The notes: generated from the sequence alone by a model not told the origin. A DNA stretch of 64,000 nt from Streptomyces sp. NBC_01235 (GCF_035989285.1 NZ_CP108513.1:10602001-10666000), one strand, 5' to 3'; shown: positions 25,340 to 34,420, numbered from the stretch's first letter. Translations and numbers: made by a program.

Positions 25340-27679
25340 TCACGGGGCCAGCGAGAAGTAGTTCTCCTCCTCCTGTGTGAAGTGCAGGCGCAGGACGGTG
25401 TTCAGTCCGTAGAGGCTGGAGCGCAGGTCGTCGAGTTGGCCGGGGGTGAGGCCGCCGTCGGCGTGGGCCAGGCGCAGGTGGGTGGCGATGCGGCGGGAGA
25501 GGCGTTCGATCTCGGCGTGGGCGCGGCTCATGGTGGCGGTGGCCTCGGGGCCGCCGAGGGCGGGGGCCAGGGCGGGGTAGAGCTGGTGCTCTTCGGCGTG
25601 TTCGTGGGGCAGCAGTCGTTCGGTGAGCAGGCGGTGGGTCTCCTCGACGGCCGAGAGGGCCTTGGGGCCGGGGCCGTCGGAGAGCCGGTCGGCGGCGTCG
25701 CGTACGGCTTCGAGGACGTCCTGGAGGTCGTCGTGTTCGGCCGCGAAGCGGTGGACGAGTGCTTCGGCGGTGGGTGTGAGGGCCGGTCGTGCGGTCTGGT
25801 CGACGCGCAGGGCGCGCAGGGCGTTGAGGATGACGGCGACGTCGATGCCCTCCTGGAGCAGCGCGCCGACGGCGGGCGGGAGGAAGCCGAAGGCTGCCGC
25901 GGCCATGGCGGCGAGCGACATCAGCATGCCGCCGAGCGCGCTCTGTACGGCGATGCGCCGGGCTCGTACGGCGATGGAGACGGCGTCGGCCAGGCGGTCG
26001 ACGCGGTCGGTGGTCAGGACGATGTCGGCGGCTTCGGAAGAGGCGGTGGAGCCCCGTGCCCCCATGGCCACGCCGATGTCCGCCGAGGCGAGGGCGGGAG
26101 CGTCGTTGACGCCGTCGCCGACCATCACGGTGACCGCGCGTTCGCGTTCGGCGCGCACCACGGCGACCTTGCCGGCCGGGCTGAGCCCGGCACGCACGTC
26201 GTCGAGACCGAGGACGGCGGCCACCTCCTGAGCGGGTTCGGCGCGGTCGCCGGTCAGCATCATCAGCCGTTCGATGCCCGCCGCCCGCAGGTGGCGCAGG
26301 GTGCGGGGTGCGTCGGGTCGGACGGGGTCGCGCAGGAGGACGGCGCCGGCCGGCTGTCCGTCGACGGTCAGCCAGGCGACGGCCGCGCCGTCGAGGAGGG
26401 CGCGATTGTCGACGGCGCGGGCCCAGGAAGGCTGTACGTCCGAGGGGTCGAGACGGCCGATGTAGACCCGGTGCCCGTCCACCGTGCCCGAGGCGCCGCG
26501 TCCGGGCTCCTCCGTGACGTCCGCCGGAACCGACAGCTCCAGCTTGCGTTCCCGGGCCGTGTCGACGATGGCGTGGGCGAGGACGTGTGGCGAGTACTGG
26601 TCGAGGGACGCTGCCAGGCGGAGCACCTCAGCGGGCTTACGGCCGGGAGCGGCGGTCACGTCCAGGACGCGGGGGCGGCCGCCGGTGAGGGTGCCGGTCT
26701 TGTCCAGCAGCAAGGTGCGGGCGCGGCCGAGGCTCTCCAGGGCGCCGCCGTCGCGGATGACCACGCCGAGGCGGGAGGCGCGGGAGAGACCGGAGACGAT
26801 CGCGACCGGCGCGGCCAGCAGGAGAGGGCAGGGCGTCGCGACCACCAGCACGGCGACCGCCCGTACCGCGGATCCGCTGATCAGCCAGGCCAGTCCCGCC
26901 ACCACGAGGGACAGGGGCAGGAACCAGGCCGCGTAGCGGTCGGCGAGCCGCACCACGGGCGCGGACTCCGCCCCGGCCTGCCGGGCCAGTCGCACGATGC
27001 CCGCGTAGGTGCTGTCCTGCTCGGTCGCGATCGCCCGAAGCTCGAAGGCACCGCCCGCGTTGACCACACCGCTGCGGACCGTTTCGCCCTGCGGCCGCTC
27101 GACCTGGAGGGGCTCACCGGTGAGCACCGATTCGTCGAGGACGGCGGCGGCGCTCTCCACCCGGCCGTCCACGGGGATCACTTCGCCGGGACCCACGACG
27201 AGCAGGTCGCCGACACCGACCTCGGCCAGCGGCACCGTGTCCACCCCGGCGTCCGTACGGCGCCGCGCAGAGCGCGGCGCATGTTCGAGCAGGGCGCGCA
27301 GGTCGTGGGAGGCACGCCGCTGGGCGGCGGCCTCGAGGGTGCGGCCGGTGGCGAGCATCAGCGCGATCAGGGCCCCGGCCAGGTACTCGCCCACGGCCAG
27401 GGTGCCGCCCAGCGCCAGTACGGCGATCAGGTCCACGCCCGCGCGCCCGTGCCGCAGCGCCTGCAGCACCCACCCCACCGCGGGCAGGACGGCGGATATC
27501 GTGCCCAGGCCCCAGAACAGGTCCGCGAGGCCGCCGGCGCCGACGAGCCAGGCGATGCCGCCGGCCGTCAGAGCCGCCGCGGTGACGGTCAGGAGCGCGG
27601 GTTCGAGTCGTGGGGAGACGACCGCGCCGGTCAGTCGGCGCAGCCGTGCCGTGAGGGTGATTCCGGTGGAGTTGTCCAT
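25340..27679 (-). CDS. P1B-type metal P-type ATPase with C-terminal hemerythrin domain
   Basis: 779 residues. Core motifs: actuator LTGEP (~187), membrane TPCPLLLAAP (Cys284; CPL rather than the copper CPC), phosphorylation DKTGTLT (Asp326), SPHVLA in place of the usual HP loop, and GDGVNDAPAL (~521). There is no N-terminal metal-binding CxxC domain. Residues ~610-779 form a four-helix hemerythrin-like domain with HDD, LLPHEHAEEHQLYPAL, AHAEIE and LHFTQEEENYF, suited to a di-iron site. It pumps a metal ion across the membrane; the tail may sense O2/NO or metal. ATG 27679 is chosen at the end of the conserved region. The metal is unknown. Confidence 0.88.
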   Translation of the reverse strand: MDNSTGITLTARLRRLTGAVVSPRLEPALLTVTAAALTAGGIAWLVGAGGLADLFWGLGTISAVLPAVGWVLQALRHGRAGVDLIAVLALGGTLAVGEYLAGALIALMLATGRTLEAAAQRRASHDLRALLEHAPRSARRRTDAGVDTVPLAEVGVGDLLVVGPGEVIPVDGRVESAAAVLDESVLTGEPLQVERPQGETVRSGVVNAGGAFELRAIATEQDSTYAGIVRLARQAGAESAPVVRLADRYAAWFLPLSLVVAGLAWLISGSAVRAVAVLVVATPCPLLLAAPVAIVSGLSRASRLGVVIRDGGALESLGRARTLLLDKTGTLTGGRPRVLDVTAAPGRKPAEVLRLAASLDQYSPHVLAHAIVDTARERKLELSVPADVTEEPGRGASGTVDGHRVYIGRLDPSDVQPSWARAVDNRALLDGAAVAWLTVDGQPAGAVLLRDPVRPDAPRTLRHLRAAGIERLMMLTGDRAEPAQEVAAVLGLDDVRAGLSPAGKVAVVRAERERAVTVMVGDGVNDAPALASADIGVAMGARGSTASSEAADIVLTTDRVDRLADAVSIAVRARRIAVQSALGGMLMSLAAMAAAAFGFLPPAVGALLQEGIDVAVILNALRALRVDQTARPALTPTAEALVHRFAAEHDDLQDVLEAVRDAADRLSDGPGPKALSAVEETHRLLTERLLPHEHAEEHQLYPALAPALGGPEATATMSRAHAEIERLSRRIATHLRLAHADGGLTPGQLDDLRSSLYGLNTVLRLHFTQEEENYFSLAP

Positions 27680-27809
27680 GGCACACCTTGTCCGGCTGTC
27701 GCGGCGACCTTCGTTCCGGTCCCCGTCCATCACATCGCGCCGGTCGGCGTTTCCGGCAGGGGACGAACGGCCCCGCCGCCTGGGCCGTACGGCGGGGTCG
27801 ACCTGCTGG

Positions 27810-28022
27810 TCAGGTCCGGTCGTCGTCCGTGTGCAGGGCGAGAACGGGGCAGGCGGCGACGGCCCGGCGGGCGTGGGCGCGCAGTCGGTCGGGGACGGTC
27901 CTGTCCTTGAGGACCGGGTATCCCCATTCGTCGAGGTCGATCAGTTCGGGGAGCAACTCGGCGCACAGGCCCTGCCCCGTGCAGGCGATGCGGTCGATGC
28001 GCAGGGTGCGGGCGCGGCTCAT
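27810..28022 (-). CDS. Small 3Fe-4S-type ferredoxin
   Basis: 70 residues. RIACTGQGLCAELLPELIDLDEWGYP and the C-terminal AACPVLAL are typical of single-cluster actinobacterial ferredoxins; three cluster Cys are visible (C-x5-C...CP), suggesting a 3Fe-4S cluster. It is a cytosolic electron carrier. Its ATG overlaps the stop of the NuoF-like gene upstream. Last gene of the five-gene electron-transfer operon 31429-27810. Confidence 0.85.
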   Translation of the reverse strand: MSRARTLRIDRIACTGQGLCAELLPELIDLDEWGYPVLKDRTVPDRLRAHARRAVAACPVLALHTDDDRT

Positions 28023-29359
28023 CGCCAGGTCTCCGGGGCGGTGGCGGGTGGCACGGGGAGCCGGGGCGGCCGGTGGGCGGCCGGGCAGGCGCCGTGGGTG
28101 AGGTGGTGGTCGACGTCGTCGGCGAACGCGTGCAGCGCGGAGGCCGCGAGGCGGGCTGCGCCGTCGGGATGGCGGCAGGCGCCCCGGTCCGGCAGCAGGC
28201 CGACGCGACGGCGCAGACGGGACAGCAGGTCCGCGTCCGCCCGTCCGGCGGCCAGGGCGGTGAAGTCCTCGGCCACGGCGGGCAGGCCGAGACGGCAGGG
28301 GCCGCACTGGCGGGCACTGTGCGCGGCCAGGTAGGTGAGGACGCGGGCCGTCTCGGTCAGCCCGCAGGACGCCTCGGGCAGTGCGACGAGCACGCCGGCG
28401 CCGGGTGCGGCACCCAGCGGGGCCAGATCGTGCCGGGTGAGCGGGGTGCGCAGCTGCTCGGCGGGGAGCCAGGTACCGGCGAAGCCGCCGAGGAGGACCG
28501 CGCGCAGCGGCTGCGTGGCGCCGCCGGCCCGGTCGAGGACCGTGGCGAGCGGCGTGCCCAGCGCCACCTCCAGCACAGCCGGAGCGCGGACGGCTCCGGA
28601 GACGGTGACGAGCAGGGTCCCGGGCTCGTCCGGCGTGCCGACCTGCCGGTACCAGGCCGGTCCGTAGCGGGCGATCAGAGCCAGATGGGCGAGGGTCTCG
28701 GCGTTGTGGACCAGCGTGGGACGTCGCCCGACGCCCCGCTCGTGGGTGCGCGGCGGGCCGCCCTGGGGCCGGGCCGGGCCGCCGTTGAGCCAGCGCACCA
28801 GAGAGGTCGACTCGCTGGAGACGTAGGAGTGCGGAAGGGCGTGCAGACGCAGCCGTACCTGGTCCAGGCGGGCGCGTCGGCGCTCGTCCACGGCAGTGCT
28901 CAGCCGCCGGTACTGGGCAGCGCGGTCGCGGGGCAGGCACACGTGGACGGTGTCCGCGCCGACCGCCATGGCGGCCAGCACGGCGCCGTCGAGGACGAGA
29001 TGGGGCGCGACGGCGATCAGGAACTGGTCCTTGCGGCTGGCCGGTTCGCTCTCCATGGCGTTGACGACGACCACGCAGCGGCCCCGCCGCGCGGCGACCG
29101 CGCCCAGCTTGCGAGCGGTGGGAAACCCGGCGCCGCCCCGCCCGGTGAGCCCGGCTGCCGTCATGGCCTCCGCCAGCGGCAGGGGGGTGCGGCCGCCGGT
29201 CGCCGAGGCCAAGGGGGGTGGCCCGTAGTGCCTCAGGTGATCGGCCAGGGTCGCCGGTCGGCCGGTGGCATACCAGCCCGCCAGCAGCCGGGCGGCCGGA
29301 TCGCCCGGTCCGGGGGCGAGGGGATGGGGCGCGAAACGCGCCGCGGCCGAGGAGGTCAT
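28019..29359 (-). CDS. NuoF-like NADH dehydrogenase (flavin/Fe-S) subunit
   Basis: 446 residues. The FMN/NADH site is shown by GRGGAGFPTARKL and VVVVNAMESEPAS; a SLBB-like region (VSGAVRAPAVLEVALGTPL) follows, then the 4Fe-4S binding RQCGPCRLG with a further Cys in GACRHPDG. This corresponds to the electron-input subunit of complex I, formate dehydrogenase beta or Nfn-type modules. It probably oxidises NAD(P)H and feeds the membrane reductase encoded upstream and the ferredoxin downstream. ATG overlaps both neighbours by 4 nt. Confidence 0.85.
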   Translation of the reverse strand: MTSSAAARFAPHPLAPGPGDPAARLLAGWYATGRPATLADHLRHYGPPPLASATGGRTPLPLAEAMTAAGLTGRGGAGFPTARKLGAVAARRGRCVVVVNAMESEPASRKDQFLIAVAPHLVLDGAVLAAMAVGADTVHVCLPRDRAAQYRRLSTAVDERRRARLDQVRLRLHALPHSYVSSESTSLVRWLNGGPARPQGGPPRTHERGVGRRPTLVHNAETLAHLALIARYGPAWYRQVGTPDEPGTLLVTVSGAVRAPAVLEVALGTPLATVLDRAGGATQPLRAVLLGGFAGTWLPAEQLRTPLTRHDLAPLGAAPGAGVLVALPEASCGLTETARVLTYLAAHSARQCGPCRLGLPAVAEDFTALAAGRADADLLSRLRRRVGLLPDRGACRHPDGAARLAASALHAFADDVDHHLTHGACPAAHRPPRLPVPPATAPETWR

Positions 29360-30045
29360 CGTCCACCCCCGGGAAGAACCACCGTCGACGCGGCGCGCTG
29401 GGACCAGCCGGGCTGCAGCGGCCCGGTGGCGAGGAAGGCGGTGAGCATCACCGGTACGGCGGCAGCGGCGACGGCGGCGGTCAGGCGTCCGGCGACCCGC
29501 CCCGGGGCGGCGGCCCTCAGCAGCCGCCACCACACGGCCGCGACCGCCGCGCCGGCGCACCCGGCGTACAGCCACAGCTGGAGGGGCAGCCGGGTGTCGG
29601 TGCCGGTGCCCACGCCGTGGAAGAGGGCGAGCGGCCAGGCCGCGTACGCCAGCCAGTGCACGGCCTTCCAGCGGCGCACCCCCAGGCGCCGGCGCAGCCC
29701 GCTGGTGACCGCGACGGCCAGCAGCAGATCCAGCCCGGCCGTGCCGAGGCCGAGCCACAGCGGACGGTAGGACGCCCCGAACGGCACCACGGACACCGCC
29801 CACCCCAGGTGGACGAACGGATCGAGCACCGCCGTCACGACGTGCACGACGAGGAACACCAGAGTGAGCAGGGACAGGTTGCGGTGCAGCACGCCGAGTT
29901 CGAAGCGGGCGACGCGGCGGGGACTGGCCCGCCCGCCGGAGACGATGCCGAGCACCACGGTGGCGGTGAGCAGCAGCAGGGCGAGGGTTCCGCCCGCGCG
30001 GCTGGCGTACCACAGGGGGCTTCCGGTCAGGGCCAGGGTCGTCAT
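29356..30045 (-). CDS. Ferric reductase-like (YedZ/MsrQ-type) haem membrane protein
   Basis: 229 residues with about six membrane helices. LHRNLSLLTLVFLVVHVVTAVLD and WKAVHWLAYAAWPLALFHGVGTG contain His pairs positioned to ligate two b-haems, as in the ferric reductase-like transmembrane domain. It would move electrons across the cytoplasmic membrane. Translationally coupled to the ApbE gene before and the NuoF-like gene after (ATGA at both ends). Confidence 0.83.
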   Translation of the reverse strand: MTTLALTGSPLWYASRAGGTLALLLLTATVVLGIVSGGRASPRRVARFELGVLHRNLSLLTLVFLVVHVVTAVLDPFVHLGWAVSVVPFGASYRPLWLGLGTAGLDLLLAVAVTSGLRRRLGVRRWKAVHWLAYAAWPLALFHGVGTGTDTRLPLQLWLYAGCAGAAVAAVWWRLLRAAAPGRVAGRLTAAVAAAAVPVMLTAFLATGPLQPGWSQRAASTVVLPGGGR

Positions 30046-31022
30046 CGCGGATCTCCAGGGGCGGCACGGGGCGTGGTGGCGGGGGCGGAGTCGGGCGGCC
30101 AGCCGCCGAGACGCACGAGGCGGCCGTCCAGGGCCACCAGCCGGGCGGGCAGAGCGGTGCCGCGCAGCCAGTCGACCGCCCTGTCGCCCAGGACGATCGC
30201 CGCCGTACTGGCGGTGTTGGCGTCCACACAGGTGGCGGCCGCGACGGTCACGGTGCGCCAGACGGGGGTGGCGGGTTCGCCGGTGGCCGGGTCGACGATG
30301 TGATGCAGGGTGCGTCCGGCGCGTTGCCAGGTGCGTACCCGGATGCCGGAGGTCGCGAGTGCCCCGCCGGTCACCGCGACGGCCGGGCCGTGGTCCGTGG
30401 CGGGCCGGGCGTGGTCGTCGGCGAGGGCGATCCTCCAGCCCCCGTCCGGGGCCGGACCGGCTACCGCCAGGTCGCCGCCGAGACTGACCAGGACTCCGCA
30501 GCCGGTGACCGCGGCGGCATGGACGGCGGCGCGGTCGGCGGTGCGGGCCTTCGCGGTCGCGCCCAGGTCGAGGTGGGTGCCCGGGGGCAGACGCAGCCGC
30601 CGGGAGCGCGCGTCGAAGACGATCCGCCGCCATCCGGGGGCGGGGAGAGCAGGTGGCAGCGGGCGGGCGTCCTCGGGACGCAGAGAGGCGAAGGTGCGGT
30701 CGTAGCCGAGGGCGGTCATGGCCCGTCCTACGGTCGGATCGACAGCACCGTCGGTGAGCCGGGCGGCGCGGAGAGCGGCCTGGAGGGCATCGGCGAAGCG
30801 TTCGCCGACCGTCGTCGGGTTGCCCGCGTTCAGGTTGACGCGGGTGAGTTCGGAGTCCGGCCGGAAACGGCTGCAGGTGAGGTCGACGGCGGCCAGCTCG
30901 GCGCGCAGGACGGCCTCGGCGGCCGGCAGGGCGTCCGGGTCGGTCACGAGCAGCACGGCAGTGGTGCCGAGCGCCGGGAACACGGCTTCGGCGGGGGACG
31001 GGGCGGGAGCGCGGGTGGTCAT
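30042..31022 (-). CDS. apbE: FAD:protein FMN transferase (ApbE)
   Basis: 326 residues. ApbE hallmarks: PALGTTAVLLV at the start, CSRFRPDSELTRVN, HLDLGATAKARTADRAA, GVLVSLGGDLAVAG, then GALATSGIRVRTW and HHIVDPATGEPA. It attaches FMN through a phosphoester to Ser/Thr of target proteins, typically membrane redox proteins outside the cytoplasm. No lipobox or signal is evident, unlike many ApbE proteins. In this operon type the usual target is an FMN-binding-domain protein; the upstream small protein here lacks that domain. Confidence 0.88.
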   Translation of the reverse strand: MTTRAPAPSPAEAVFPALGTTAVLLVTDPDALPAAEAVLRAELAAVDLTCSRFRPDSELTRVNLNAGNPTTVGERFADALQAALRAARLTDGAVDPTVGRAMTALGYDRTFASLRPEDARPLPPALPAPGWRRIVFDARSRRLRLPPGTHLDLGATAKARTADRAAVHAAAVTGCGVLVSLGGDLAVAGPAPDGGWRIALADDHARPATDHGPAVAVTGGALATSGIRVRTWQRAGRTLHHIVDPATGEPATPVWRTVTVAAATCVDANTASTAAIVLGDRAVDWLRGTALPARLVALDGRLVRLGGWPPDSAPATTPRAAPGDPR

Positions 31023-31429
31023 GACGCCCCCGTCGTGGTGTGGGGCTGTTGCCGGGTGGGAGTGGGCGGCTGCGCCGGGGGCTGAGGTGCCGGCTGCGAC
31101 GTGGGGGCCGCTCCCGCGTCGTCGTCCTCGCCGTCGTCGTTCTCGTGACGGGCCGAGTCGCCGTGGTCCCCGTCGTCGTCGGCTTTCGGGGCGACGGCGG
31201 AGGACGCTGCGGGGTTCTGGACCGGCGGGCTCGACGGCACGGGTGAGGCCGAACTCCCGGGGAGCAGGTGGGTGTAGAGGCTGCCCAGGGCTGCCGCACC
31301 GGTCACTGCGGCGACGGCGATCCAGCGGGTGAGACGGCGGCTCCGCCGCAGGCCGCGATCGCGATCGTGTGCGCGTGCCGGGTCGGGCGGGGGCAGGGGC
31401 TGGTCGAAATCGTCGGGCGAGGGGGACAT
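31019..31429 (-). CDS. Small membrane-anchored protein with acidic/proline-rich tail
   Basis: 136 residues. One membrane helix (WIAVAAVTGAAALGSLYTHLL, ~36-56) follows a basic N-terminus, so the rest faces outside. The exported part is low-complexity: an Asp-rich stretch (KADDDGDHGD, NDDGEDDDAG) then Pro/Gln-rich, ending TTTGAS. The position is that of an FMN-binding protein in related operons, but the FMN-binding domain is missing; the last residues partly match the ApbE acceptor pattern [YSTQ][GV]A[ST]. Start ATG 31429 has GGAG upstream; overlaps apbE by 4 nt. Function unknown. Confidence 0.7.
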   Translation of the reverse strand: MSPSPDDFDQPLPPPDPARAHDRDRGLRRSRRLTRWIAVAAVTGAAALGSLYTHLLPGSSASPVPSSPPVQNPAASSAVAPKADDDGDHGDSARHENDDGEDDDAGAAPTSQPAPQPPAQPPTPTRQQPHTTTGAS

Positions 31430-31555
31430 GGCAGCGGCTCCTGGTGGATCGGCGGCCCGGAATCGGCTGCGTGCACCTCCAGGCTGTGCCCACGGCACCC
31501 GGGAACCCGCTCACGTCTTCTTCAGAACCGGTAAAGATCAGAGCCGGTGAAGATC

Positions 31556-32905
31556 TCAGTGCTGTCCCGCCCACAGAGGCAGCTGCATGACGACGGTCAG
31601 CCCCCCACCCGGCGTGTCCTCCAACCGCGCGCCGCCCCCGTTGGCGGTGACCAGCCGATGGACGATGGCCAGCCCGAGCCCCGTGCCCCTGGCCGCGGGA
31701 TTGCCGAACCGGCGGAAGGCGACCGCCTTCGCCTCGTCGGTCATCCCGGGGCCGTCGTCCCTCACCCACACCTGGGCCGAGCCCCCCACCACCTGGTGGC
31801 CGACCGCCACGTTCCCTTCGTCGGGAACGGCGTCCAGGGCGTTGGCGATCAGGTTGTCCAGGATCTGCTCCAAGTGGCCACTGCCCAGGGAGGCGGTCAG
31901 AGCGGGCCCCTCCGACGCGCTCAGACGCACGCCGCGCTCCTGGGCCACCGGCGACCAGGCGGCCACCCGCTCCGCCACCACCTCCTCGACGCGGACCATG
32001 GTCGGCCGAGGCGTCGCCTGCTCGGCGCGCGCCACCGCGAGCAGCCCGTCGACCAGCCGTGACAGCCGTGCGATCTCTTCCTGGGCCGCGTCCAGCTCCG
32101 CCGCGGTGTCGCCCTCGGCACCGGTACCCAGGACGTCGAGCCGCAGCCGCAGCGCGGCCAGCGGGGTGCGCAGCTGATGGGACACGTCGGCGATCACGGC
32201 CCGGTGGCCGTGCACCAGAGCCTCCGTGCGGGCCGCCATGGTGTTGAACGTGGCGGCCAGACGGCGTACTTCCGGCGGTCCGCCGCCGACGTCGGCCCGC
32301 TCGGCGAGAGCACCCTCGCCCAGCTTCCTGGCGGTGGCGTCGAGTGCGGACAGGGGACCGCTCACCCAGCGGGCCAAGCGGACGGACAGCAGCACGGACG
32401 CGGCGAGCCCCGCAGCGCCGATCGCCGCGGACCATCCCCAGATCGCGGCGATACGGGCATCGAGCGGGGCCGCGGAACGGGCCAGGACGACGGCGCCGGC
32501 GGGCTGCCGGACCTCACCGGCCGGTTCCGCGGCCAGCAGCCGGCCCTCGTCCTCCGGCGGCTCCGGCTCGTGCCCCGCCAGCACGTCCCTCACCAGCTCC
32601 TGTGCCTCCTCACCCTGGGCCGCCGCACAGGGGGTACTCGCCACCAGGCGCGCGGAGGCGTCGTACACGGCGGCGCAGTCCCCCGCTCGTGCCGCGGCGT
32701 CCAGCTCCTCGCGCATGCCGGTCGCCGGCTTGCGGTCGGAAAGATGCTCCTCGGCCGCCGCGGCGATCACGCGGGTGGCCGCCCGCTGATCGTCGCGGAA
32801 GGCGACGCGGTCACGTGCCGTCATCAGCACGGCCAGCGGTACGACCGCCAGCACCAGCAGCACGGAGGTCAGGGCGAGCAGCGTCCAGGTGAGGCGCCGG
32901 GTCAC
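31556..32905 (-). CDS. Sensor histidine kinase
   Basis: 449 residues. Two membrane helices (LTWTLLALTSVLLVLAVVPLAV near the start; IWGWSAAIGAAGLAASVLLS ~165) enclose an extracytoplasmic sensor. A HAMP domain (RWVSGPLSALDATARKLGEG) precedes the H-box DVSHQLRTPLAALRLR; N-box (LDNLIANALDAVP), G1 (VRDDGPGM) and G2 (RGTGLGLAIV) are intact. The sensor has two Cys (GDCAAVY, STPCAA) that could form a disulfide. The GTG start overlaps the response regulator stop (GTGA). Likely controls the adjacent redox operon or the DUF2231 gene. Confidence 0.9.
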   Translation of the reverse strand: MTRRLTWTLLALTSVLLVLAVVPLAVLMTARDRVAFRDDQRAATRVIAAAAEEHLSDRKPATGMREELDAAARAGDCAAVYDASARLVASTPCAAAQGEEAQELVRDVLAGHEPEPPEDEGRLLAAEPAGEVRQPAGAVVLARSAAPLDARIAAIWGWSAAIGAAGLAASVLLSVRLARWVSGPLSALDATARKLGEGALAERADVGGGPPEVRRLAATFNTMAARTEALVHGHRAVIADVSHQLRTPLAALRLRLDVLGTGAEGDTAAELDAAQEEIARLSRLVDGLLAVARAEQATPRPTMVRVEEVVAERVAAWSPVAQERGVRLSASEGPALTASLGSGHLEQILDNLIANALDAVPDEGNVAVGHQVVGGSAQVWVRDDGPGMTDEAKAVAFRRFGNPAARGTGLGLAIVHRLVTANGGGARLEDTPGGGLTVVMQLPLWAGQH

Positions 32906-33606
32906 GGCCGCTCCCGCGTCCCCTCGGCCGCACCGAGCCGGAAACCGTGCCCGTAGACCGTCTCGATCAGCCCCGGCGCGCCGAGCTTGCGGCGCAGCGC
33001 CGCGATGTGCACGTCCAGGACCTTGGTGGGCCCGTACCAGTGGGCGTCCCAGGCCCGTTCCAGGATCTGTTGCCGGCTCACCACCCTGCCCGGGTCGGCG
33101 GCCAGGCACTCCAGGATGCCGAACTCCTTCGGGGTCAGCGCGATAGGCCGGCCGTCCACCGAGACCTGCCGGGTGCGCAGGTCGAGCGCCAGTGGCCCGT
33201 GCCGCAGGATCTCCGGGCCGGCGGGGCGTCTACGGCGCAGTACCGCCCGGACCCGTGCCAGCAGCTCGGCCAGCCCGAACGGTTTGACCAGGTAGTCGTC
33301 GGCGCCCTCGTCCAGGGCCACCACCCGGTCCGCTTCCTCACCGCGCGCGGTCACCGCGATGATCGCGGCATCCGACCGCGCGCGCAGCATCCGGCACACC
33401 TCGACCCCGTCGATGTCGGGCAGGCCCAGATCGAGCAGCACGACGTCGGGAACCGCAGCGCTCAGGGCGGCCCGGCCGGTACGAACCCCCTCCACCGCGT
33501 ATCCGGCCTGCCGCAGGCCACGCACCAAGGACTCCGCGATGCTGCGGTCGTCCTCCACGACCAGCACCCGCATTTCCTCCGTCGAGCCCGTGACCTGCCC
33601 GTCCAT
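32902..33606 (-). CDS. OmpR/PhoB-family response regulator
   Basis: 234 residues. Receiver domain: acidic pair EDD, phosphoacceptor Asp in VVLLDLGLPDIDG, Thr in VTAR, Lys in LVKPFG. C-terminal winged HTH: LTPKEFGILECLA and VDVHIAALRRKLG with TVYGHGFRL. It binds direct repeats in target promoters. ATG 33606 gives an 11-residue leader; the ATG at 33573 starts at the canonical MRVLVVEDD but leaves only two bases after GGAGG. Cotranscribed with the kinase. Confidence 0.9.
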   Translation of the reverse strand: MDGQVTGSTEEMRVLVVEDDRSIAESLVRGLRQAGYAVEGVRTGRAALSAAVPDVVLLDLGLPDIDGVEVCRMLRARSDAAIIAVTARGEEADRVVALDEGADDYLVKPFGLAELLARVRAVLRRRRPAGPEILRHGPLALDLRTRQVSVDGRPIALTPKEFGILECLAADPGRVVSRQQILERAWDAHWYGPTKVLDVHIAALRRKLGAPGLIETVYGHGFRLGAAEGTRERP

Positions 33607-33880
33607 GCGTCAGACCCGCTTTCGGACCGTGAGAACGGCTGTGCTCTCGTCATCCAGTCTGCGTCTCCGGCCGGGCTGCGCCACAAGGGGCCGTTTGGCC
33701 CCATGCGCTCCGTGGAGGGCGGTAACGGAGGTCGCAGGACTCAAGTTCAAGGTTTTCCGAAGGGTGTGGGCTCAGAGGAACCTGAGAGATTCCTGTGCCA
33801 GGCTGACGCGCCCCACCGGCCGGCACGCGCGGACGTGCCCGAGCCGATTTCTCACGGTCGCCTTTCTGGAGGAACACCCG

Positions 33881-34420
33881 ATGAGCCTCACCGTTGTCAA
33901 CGGTCTGCCGGCACACGTTCTGATCGTGCACGTCGTCGTCGTGCTCGTTCCCCTGAGCGCACTGGCGGTCGTGGCCGGCGCGATATGGCCGAGTGCCGCC
34001 CGGCGCATGGGGATCGTGCTGCCGGTGCTGGCCCTGCTGACGCTGGTGAGCGTGCCCCTGGCCACGGAGGCCGGCGAGTGGCTGGAGGAGCACGTCGACA
34101 GCAACGCCCTGGTGCGCCGGCACGCCGAACTCGGCGACGGGTTGCTCCCCTGGGCCGCGGGCCTGTTCGTGCTGGCGACGGCGCTCTGGTGGACGACGCG
34201 ACGGTCGGCCGCGGCACAGGCCGCTCCCGGAGAGCAGTCGACCCGGTCGGCCTCGTCCCGGTCCGCGCTGCTCGTGCGGGTGGCGGCAGTGGTGCTGTCC
34301 GTCGGGGTGGCCGCGGGCGCGGTCGTGGACGTGTACCGGATCGGCGACTCCGGGGCGAAGGCCGCCTGGCAGGACGGGTTCTCCAAGACCGCCACGGGCG
34401 AGCGGGGCGACAACGACTGA
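33881..34420 (+). CDS. DUF2231-family membrane protein
   Basis: 179 residues with four membrane helices: HVLIVHVVVVLVPLSALAVVAGA, GIVLPVLALLTLVSVPLAT, LLPWAAGLFVLATALWW and LVRVAAVVLSVGVAAGAVVD. The start VNGLPAHVLIVH, with two His facing helix 1, is typical of DUF2231, whose members may bind haem. ATG 33881 has GGAGG eight bases upstream. It is divergent from the two-component system, 274 bp away, and is a likely target of it. Confidence 0.83.
   Translation: MSLTVVNGLPAHVLIVHVVVVLVPLSALAVVAGAIWPSAARRMGIVLPVLALLTLVSVPLATEAGEWLEEHVDSNALVRRHAELGDGLLPWAAGLFVLATALWWTTRRSAAAQAAPGEQSTRSASSRSALLVRVAAVVLSVGVAAGAVVDVYRIGDSGAKAAWQDGFSKTATGERGDND

Noticed and set aside
25316..27910. Very long plus-strand frame (864 codons) opposite the P-type ATPase
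   Set aside because: Shadow frame; the minus strand has every P-type ATPase motif.
29356..31299. Long upstream extension of the haem membrane protein
   Set aside because: The extension overlaps ApbE and the small anchored protein in other frames; ATG 30045 with the 4-nt overlap is the natural start.
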